Below, piece by piece: positions 58,994 through 64,000 of a stretch of DNA of 64,000 nucleotides. The stretch lies in NCBI RefSeq assembly GCF_024054175.1, contig NZ_JAMXLA010000001.1, positions 679,341-743,340 on the forward strand. The letters are read 5' to 3'. Every line of letters begins with the position of its first letter. Positions within the stretch are counted from its first letter, which is position 1. A program made the position numbers and the translations under genes. Under the pieces are notes generated by a model, which saw only the letters and a list, made by a program, of their open reading frames with translations, did not search any database and was not told the DNA's origin. Source of the DNA: Flavobacterium sp. NRK1 (lineage in GTDB: Bacteria > Bacteroidota > Bacteroidia > Flavobacteriales > Flavobacteriaceae).

Positions 58994-60319
58994 TTATTCT
59001 CCGTACATCTCTTTGATAAAATCCTGATATGTAACGTCTTTAGTTTTAAACTTAACTTTTTCTTTAAAAAGATTAAGCATTTTTTCGCTCATTACCTGCT
59101 CAGACAATCTCTTAACTTCGTCTTTGTTAGAAAGTACTCTTGCAACAATTCCGTCAACATCTTCATCTGTTGGGTTAAGCTGTCCAAACTGAGCCATTTG
59201 CTTTTTAATAACCTCAGCCGTGTACGCTTTAAGGTCATCAAACGTAATCTGCAAACCGTTTTCATTAATTACTTTACCCTCAATAAGCTGATAACGAAGT
59301 CCGTTTTCAGATTTTTTGTACTCCTCTTCAGCCTGCTCCGGAGTTAAAGGAGTTTCACCTGCTGTCTGAAGCCATTTTACAAGAAATTCAGCCGGAAGGT
59401 CAAATTTAGTATTCTCTATAAGCGACTCTGTAACGTCGTTAAGGAATTTTTGGTCTGCCTGAGAAGCAAATTGCTGTTCAGCATCTTCTTTTATTTTTTC
59501 TTTAAGCTGTTCTACAGAAGTAACAACACCTTCACCAAAAAGTTTATCAAAAAGCTCCTGGTTAAGTTCAGCTTTTTCAGTAGTATTTATTTCATCAATT
59601 GTAAAGTTCACCTCAACATCAAGACCATGAACGTCGTCATGGCCCACTTTAAGGTAATCCATAAGTTTGTGGTCATCATCAAACAGGCCTTTAGTTGAAA
59701 TAGTAACTACATCTCCAACTTTTTTACCTAAGAATTTTTTACCTACAGTTTTAGTTTTAAAAATGTCAGATGAGATAGTAACATTATTGTTAATACCTTT
59801 TTCCTCATTTGTAAAAGTACCGCGAATATCGTCTCCTTCTTCTGATTTCTCTTTAGAAACCAGTTTGCCGTATTGTTTCTGTATGCGCTCTATTTGCTCA
59901 TCAAGCATTTTATCATCGGCAGTAATGTTGTATTTTACAACTTTATTTTTTGCACCAAGGTCAACAGTAAATTCCGGAGCAAGCCCAAGTTCAAACTCAA
60001 AAGAGTAATCGTCAGCATCCCAGTTAAAATCTTCAGTAACTTTAGGCAGCGGGTTACCAAGTATATCAAGTTTTTCTTCTACAAGATAGTCGTTAAGCGA
60101 AGTCTGAAGAATTTTATTTACTTCGTCTAAAAGCACAGCTTTACCATATTGTTTCTGGATAAGGCTCATTGGCACTGCGCCTTTTCTGAAACCAGGAATA
60201 CTTGCATTCTTCCTGTAGTCCTGTAAAACTTTATCAACTTTTTGTTTGTAATCTTCTTTGGTTACAGCTACTGTTACAACAGCATTTAATGCATCTACCT
60301 GCTCTCTTGTAATGTTCAT
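58994..60319 (-). CDS. tig: Trigger factor
   Basis: A ribosome-bound chaperone with peptidyl-prolyl isomerase activity. The 441-residue protein has the N-terminal ribosome-binding domain with Gly-Phe-Arg-Lys-Gly (the L23 contact, near residue 42-46), a divergent FKBP-like domain (about 150-235), and a helical C-terminal chaperone domain. The FKBP part is weaker in conserved aromatic residues than in E. coli, as in other Bacteroidetes. It is the first gene of tig-clpP-clpX, with a promoter at 60356-60386. Confidence 0.95.
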   Translation of the reverse strand: MNITREQVDALNAVVTVAVTKEDYKQKVDKVLQDYRKNASIPGFRKGAVPMSLIQKQYGKAVLLDEVNKILQTSLNDYLVEEKLDILGNPLPKVTEDFNWDADDYSFEFELGLAPEFTVDLGAKNKVVKYNITADDKMLDEQIERIQKQYGKLVSKEKSEEGDDIRGTFTNEEKGINNNVTISSDIFKTKTVGKKFLGKKVGDVVTISTKGLFDDDHKLMDYLKVGHDDVHGLDVEVNFTIDEINTTEKAELNQELFDKLFGEGVVTSVEQLKEKIKEDAEQQFASQADQKFLNDVTESLIENTKFDLPAEFLVKWLQTAGETPLTPEQAEEEYKKSENGLRYQLIEGKVINENGLQITFDDLKAYTAEVIKKQMAQFGQLNPTDEDVDGIVARVLSNKDEVKRLSEQVMSEKMLNLFKEKVKFKTKDVTYQDFIKEMYGE

Positions 60320-60355
60320 TATCTAAATTTGTTTATATCATATAAAATAGGGTTG

Positions 60356-60386
60356 CAAAATTAAAGTTTTTTTGCAACTCATACAA
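60356..60386 (-). promoter_or_regulatory. Promoter of tig
   Basis: Minus-strand TTG (60386-60384), spacing 20, TAATTTTG (60363-60356): full match to the vegetative pattern. The start codon is at 60319. Confidence 0.75.
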
Positions 60387-60441
60387 GTTTTTAAATTATT
60401 GTATACCAATATCCTGAAAAAAGAATACTGATTTTTGTGTG

Positions 60442-60786
60442 TTATGATTTTTTTTCTGAAAGACCTGATACAAGCGACTGGCAAAACGACAATACAAGAC
60501 TGAATAATAATGCTGTCCAGAAGCCTCTTACATGAAAGCCGGTTACCAGTTCATCGCAAAGCATTATAATAACAGCATTAATAACTAAAAGAAACAGCCC
60601 CAGGGTAAATATAGTTGCCGGCAATGTAAATAAAACCAGTATAGGTTTTATAAATATATTCAGCAAACCCAGTACCAAAGCAACTATAATTGCTGTAAAC
60701 AAACTATCTACACTCACTCCTGGCAAAAAATTAGCAAGCAGCAACACAAATATTGTGGTAAAGAAAATATTAATAAGCGTTTTCAT
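60442..60786 (-). CDS. Phage-holin-fold family membrane protein (YvlD-like)
   Basis: A 114-residue membrane protein of the Phage_holin_4_2 family. Four hydrophobic helices (about 4-20, 28-48, 52-76 and 86-108) with Gly-Leu-Leu-Asn-Ile-Phe-Ile-Lys-Pro-Ile and Leu-Pro-Ala-Thr-Ile-Phe-Thr-Leu-Gly-Leu are typical. Despite the name, most members (B. subtilis YvlD, etc.) are chromosomal with no lysis role. There are no phage genes near it. Function unknown; envelope-stress links are known for some relatives. Confidence 0.85.
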   Translation of the reverse strand: MKTLINIFFTTIFVLLLANFLPGVSVDSLFTAIIVALVLGLLNIFIKPILVLFTLPATIFTLGLFLLVINAVIIMLCDELVTGFHVRGFWTALLFSLVLSFCQSLVSGLSEKKS

Positions 60787-60815
60787 GAGTAATTGGTTTT
60801 AAACAAAAATAAAAA

Positions 60816-60840
60816 AAAGCACCCGCAGGGCGGATGCTTT
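60816..60840 (-). terminator. Terminator of the FadL/SGNH operon
   Basis: Arms AAAGCACCCG / CGGATGCTTT (one mismatch, a G-U pair in RNA) followed by an A-run read as U on the minus strand. Confidence 0.75.
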
Positions 60841-60860
60841 TAATAAAATATTAGTGAAAG

Positions 60861-62450
60861 CTAGTTGTTTGAAGTCAGTACCGTAGCTCCCGGATACGTG
60901 CCTGGAATAACTAATGGTAAATGTGCTTTATAATAACTGTTTATAACTTTAATAAACTCGTTAGCCACAAAAGCATAACCTCTCGCGTTAGGATGAACTC
61001 CATCAAGCGAAAATACTACTGTATTAGCAGTTGCAGGACTAAAATAACCTGCTTTATAAATCTGCCCGTCTTCAGACATTAATCCCGTCACAAGCTGTGC
61101 CAATACTGCATTCATATCGGCAACTGCAAGATTTTTAGATGCTGCTATTGTTTTGATTGTATTATTAAAAGAAGTTGTTGCCTCATTTACCATTGCTATT
61201 TCTGAAGCAGTCAATATATGCTGATCCTGTAGAGGGAAAGTAACACCATACTTATTAAGCGGATCGATTGTATTTGGAGCATTTGTACCAATTGCAGTTC
61301 TTGTAGTAAGCAGTACAAGATCCTGAGCCGTAGCCTGCCTTACCTGACCGTAGTTAGCACCTAAATAAGGAGCAAGTGCTACAAGCTGAGGGTTTCCGCT
61401 GCCAGCAGCAGCCGCAGTAATCTGTGCTCCAAGATCTGCAAGCGACTCATCTTTTATCAATAACGGATTAGCTTCTGTAGCAGAAAGCAAATTAAGTCTT
61501 CCCCCCTGTCCGAAAGCTGTAAGTATCTGCTTAAGCGGCCCATATAATTGCTGATTAAGTGCTGCTATGGTCGCCTGACCTACCTGTTCGTTACCGCCAC
61601 CAATAACAGAAGCTGTAAGTGGATTATAAGGCACAGTTGTAAAAAACGGAACTGAAGTAACACTCGGAATTGTTGCAACAACACCCTTTGCACCGTTTGC
61701 TGTAAGTGCATTAGTTATATTAGAATAAGCCCCTGCAAAAACCTGAGGATCGGTAATATCATTATTACCATATGTTTTGGCATCAAAATTTCCAGCCTGA
61801 TTAACCCCTACACCTCCTGAAGTAGCAAATGCAAGTACATCATTGCTGCCTATCCAGTTAGTAAAAAAAGTAGGATTTTTAGATAATGCATCTTCAAGCA
61901 CAGTAGCCGTTGGCGATGTTGCCTGCCTTACAAAATAAGGATTTGCTTTACCTGTTGACGTTAAAACATCAAGACTGCCATAGCCCGGACTCAGTAAATG
62001 GAAAACCTTTGCTCCTGGTATTCCCATATTATTATAAGCTTTTTGCTGTAAATTACCTGCACTAATGGTTGGCGTACCGGCAATAGGCCCGGGCCCGCCA
62101 CTGGCAGAATTAATTATTAATCTAGTGTCAAATATTTTAGTACTGCCCAATATCATTCCCCCTGCATTATTCAAATCATCTTCGTAAGAAGGCTGGGTAA
62201 ACTCCCCGCCGCCTACAAGAGCAAACTGCTTGGCAAGAATATTTGGGTAAGAATATTGCTGTCCGCTTTTAAAAACAGTACCATCCATATAACCCGCAGT
62301 TAGCGAGTTACCTATTGCAACATAAGAGCTAAAATCGGCTTCGCCTGCACTGTAGCTGCTATCGTTTACTTCATTTTCAAATTCCGGCTGGCAACCTGCA
62401 AATACAGCTGCTAAAACCGCTAAGTATATAAATTTATTTTTCATTTTCAT
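60861..62450 (-). CDS. SGNH/GDSL-family esterase lipoprotein
   Basis: A 529-residue lipoprotein with lipobox Cys20. The SGNH hydrolase blocks are present: block I Ala-Ile-Gly-Asn-Ser-Leu-Thr-Ala-Gly (Ser nucleophile, about residue 48), block II Gly in Gly-Gly-Met, block III Trp-Ile-Gly-Ser-Asn-Asp-Val-Leu, and block V Asp-Gly-Val-His-Pro-Asn-Ala-Arg-Gly. Large Gly/Ala/Thr-rich insertions make it longer than classical members. It is the second gene of an operon with a FadL-type porin (6 bases apart), so it may cleave lipids or esters at the cell surface or in the periplasm for uptake; this pairing is inferred. Confidence 0.9.
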   Translation of the reverse strand: MKMKNKFIYLAVLAAVFAGCQPEFENEVNDSSYSAGEADFSSYVAIGNSLTAGYMDGTVFKSGQQYSYPNILAKQFALVGGGEFTQPSYEDDLNNAGGMILGSTKIFDTRLIINSASGGPGPIAGTPTISAGNLQQKAYNNMGIPGAKVFHLLSPGYGSLDVLTSTGKANPYFVRQATSPTATVLEDALSKNPTFFTNWIGSNDVLAFATSGGVGVNQAGNFDAKTYGNNDITDPQVFAGAYSNITNALTANGAKGVVATIPSVTSVPFFTTVPYNPLTASVIGGGNEQVGQATIAALNQQLYGPLKQILTAFGQGGRLNLLSATEANPLLIKDESLADLGAQITAAAAGSGNPQLVALAPYLGANYGQVRQATAQDLVLLTTRTAIGTNAPNTIDPLNKYGVTFPLQDQHILTASEIAMVNEATTSFNNTIKTIAASKNLAVADMNAVLAQLVTGLMSEDGQIYKAGYFSPATANTVVFSLDGVHPNARGYAFVANEFIKVINSYYKAHLPLVIPGTYPGATVLTSNN

Positions 62451-62456
62451 GTCAGA

Positions 62457-63737
62457 TTAAAAGCTATATGATAAACCAATTCCGGGAGAGAAAACAACAT
62501 TTTTGTAAGTACCTCCAAAAGAAATATTCGGATTTCCGTCTTCAACATAATGATCGTAAGAAGCATCGATCTCTTTAAAGTGAAGGTATAAGAACGAAAC
62601 ATCTACACCAAGCTTATTGGTAATCATATATGTTAAACCACCTGTAAAGCCCATAGAATCGTTTCTTGGTGTTTCAGGAGCAAAATAACCTCTCTGTACC
62701 GGACTTTCATCAAAATACCAACCTGCTCGGAAAGAGAATTTATCATTAGGCTTAAACTGAGTACCTACTCTATAAGTACTTGCATCTTTATAATTACGCG
62801 GGTTATAAGATTGCGGAACCTGAGAAGTTGATGTATGTTTAAAATCTACAACTAAAGCATCATATACATTCCAGAATGCCCTGTTATAATCAAAAGCAAC
62901 TAACCATTTATCTGTAAGCTGTACAGAAATACCTGCTGTAAGTTCTGCAGGCAATGGCAGGTTAGCATTAAAAGTAGTATTACCTAACTGTATATCCTGT
63001 GCAGATGTTGGAGAATCTGCAAGATATGCAGGCACATCATGGAAAGTAGCCTGGCCATCACGGGCTTTCATTGTAATTTCAGAACGATAGTTAACACCTA
63101 ATCGCACTGTTTTTGCCGGATTAAACATAAAACCTGCGCTCCATCCCCATGCGGTAACACCGCTTTCATCTATGGTAACATCAGTTTTATTACCCATTTC
63201 ATCAGTAACGCTTCTTCCCACATTTCTGTTAAAATTCACGCTTCCAGTAACAAATATAGGTCCTCCGCCAACACTAAACTGGTCACTAACTTTTACCGAA
63301 ACTATTGGCTGAATATAAATAGCTTCAAGATCTATATTGTTTACAAGGTGTGCACCATCCCAGTCTTTATCCCATTCTACAGCACTTCCGTAAGGTGTAT
63401 AAGCCGCAAGGCCTACCGACAACCAGTCTGTTGCCTTATAAGCTATATAAGCACTAAAAGGTGTACCTGTATTTGAGGTAGAGTTTCTAAGGTTATTTTC
63501 CATGCTCTGGTATTTTGTTCTTGCAAAAAGAGCATTGGCACCTATTGAAGCACTAAAACGGTCTTTAAGGTAAACAGCACCCGCCGGGTTAAAGAACAAG
63601 ACCTCGGCACTGTTAACCACCCCAACGCCGGTATGCCCCATAGCTAATTGTTTCTGACCCTGAAGACTTACACGATAACCTCCTGCAAATGCAGATGTTA
63701 CCACAGCCATCATTGTTAAAGATAATAGTTTTTTCAT
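62457..63737 (-). CDS. OmpP1/FadL family outer-membrane transporter
   Basis: A 426-residue beta-barrel porin for hydrophobic compounds. It has a signal peptide (about 1-18, ending Ala-Phe-Ala) and the FadL N-terminal plug start (Gly-Gly-Tyr-Arg-Val-Ser-Leu-Gln-Gly-Gln-Lys-Gln-Leu-Ala-Met-Gly-His-Thr-Gly), then Phe-Asn-Pro-Ala-Gly, and alternating strands to a terminal Ser-Phe. The C-terminal aromatic is correct for BamA recognition. The promoter at 63781-63810 is a full match. It heads the two-gene unit with the SGNH esterase. Confidence 0.93.
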   Translation of the reverse strand: MKKLLSLTMMAVVTSAFAGGYRVSLQGQKQLAMGHTGVGVVNSAEVLFFNPAGAVYLKDRFSASIGANALFARTKYQSMENNLRNSTSNTGTPFSAYIAYKATDWLSVGLAAYTPYGSAVEWDKDWDGAHLVNNIDLEAIYIQPIVSVKVSDQFSVGGGPIFVTGSVNFNRNVGRSVTDEMGNKTDVTIDESGVTAWGWSAGFMFNPAKTVRLGVNYRSEITMKARDGQATFHDVPAYLADSPTSAQDIQLGNTTFNANLPLPAELTAGISVQLTDKWLVAFDYNRAFWNVYDALVVDFKHTSTSQVPQSYNPRNYKDASTYRVGTQFKPNDKFSFRAGWYFDESPVQRGYFAPETPRNDSMGFTGGLTYMITNKLGVDVSFLYLHFKEIDASYDHYVEDGNPNISFGGTYKNVVFSPGIGLSYSF

Positions 63738-63780
63738 AATTTAAAAGAAGTGTTAGTTTCCCATTAATAAAATCTTATAT

Positions 63781-63810
63781 CAAATTTATAATTTTTTACG
63801 AATTGCACAA
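63781..63810 (-). promoter_or_regulatory. Promoter of the FadL/SGNH operon
   Basis: Minus-strand TTG (63810-63808), spacing 19, TAAATTTG (63788-63781): full match. The 190 bases to the window edge beyond it are very AT-rich and show no gene. Confidence 0.75.
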
Positions 63811-64000
63811 CAGTAAACCGAAAATTATTATGCATTCATAATAATTATATTTTCAAAAATTACATCGCATTTTTAAAAAATTATCATAAAAAATACTTAA
63901 AATTATAACTATCAAATAAAAGTTAACACTTATAAACTTTTGTCTTTGGTAAACAATACAGATATTAATAAAAACACAAATAACTATTTAACCATATTAA

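Noticed and set aside
60442..60786. A phage holin family protein might mark a prophage.
   Set aside because: The protein belongs to the chromosomal YvlD-like branch and no capsid, tail, integrase or lysis genes are nearby.

Overview
The window looks like ordinary chromosome from a member of the Flavobacteriaceae, most likely Flavobacterium or a close relative. The DNA is AT-rich. Many genes are preceded by the Bacteroidetes promoter pattern TTG-N17..23-TAnnTTTG rather than by a Shine-Dalgarno sequence. Lineage-typical genes are present: the type IX secretion plug protein, a surface protein with a type B (gliding-motility-associated) C-terminal signal, an S46 dipeptidyl peptidase, a GH97 glucosidase and a FolK-deoxynucleoside kinase fusion. 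I saw no prophage, insertion sequence, CRISPR array or integrase.

Layout. 1-7.4 kb: the tail of a GNAT acetyltransferase, two unrelated L,D-transpeptidases that converge and overlap, phosphoglycerate mutase (gpmI), an acetyl-CoA hydrolase/transferase, and methionine aminopeptidase coupled to a methyltransferase. 7.4-20 kb: a secreted M16 protease, the T9SS plug protein, apaG, P5C dehydrogenase, an aminotransferase with a Tat-like signal, rsmG, a fatty-acid desaturase, an aspartate-type aminotransferase, a small membrane protein and purT. 20-26 kb: a large unknown membrane protein, then a two-component system followed by a Usp-like protein and a bestrophin-type channel. 26.6-32.2 kb: fabD, Kdo transferase (waaA), and a DegT-type sugar aminotransferase with galE (envelope polysaccharide and LPS). 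32.2-38.2 kb: a GNAT, an AhpD-like protein, a Crp/Fnr regulator, a DPP11-like peptidase, two unusual lipoproteins and two tRNAs (Leu-TAA, Gly-GCC). 38.3-48.7 kb: a TPR protein, mutS, a SpoU methyltransferase, a lectin-like T9SS cargo, a HAD phosphatase, FolK-dNK and sppA. 48.8-64 kb: an AsmA-like protein, DUF2797 divergent from a GH3-family synthetase, small genes, GH97, the tig-clpP-clpX cluster, a holin-fold protein, and a FadL/SGNH lipid-handling pair.

The promoter pattern corrects several start codons. For map, rsmG, the desaturase, the SpoU methyltransferase and the T9SS plug protein, the longest open frame begins inside or upstream of a -7 element, so I moved the start to the first downstream ATG. 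Intergenic spaces often hold long, near-perfect A/T-flanked palindromes that can terminate transcription in both directions between convergent genes.

I found no convincing undescribed multi-gene system. The best leads are single genes or small neighbourhoods: a lipoprotein keeping the metal-binding motif of necrosis-inducing/Vps62-like proteins; a PLP aminotransferase with a Tat-like leader; the regulator/Usp/bestrophin block; an orphan leftward terminator upstream of fabD that may end a small RNA; a frame-disrupted mini-gene near 2.6 kb; and two degenerate dispersed palindromic repeats.
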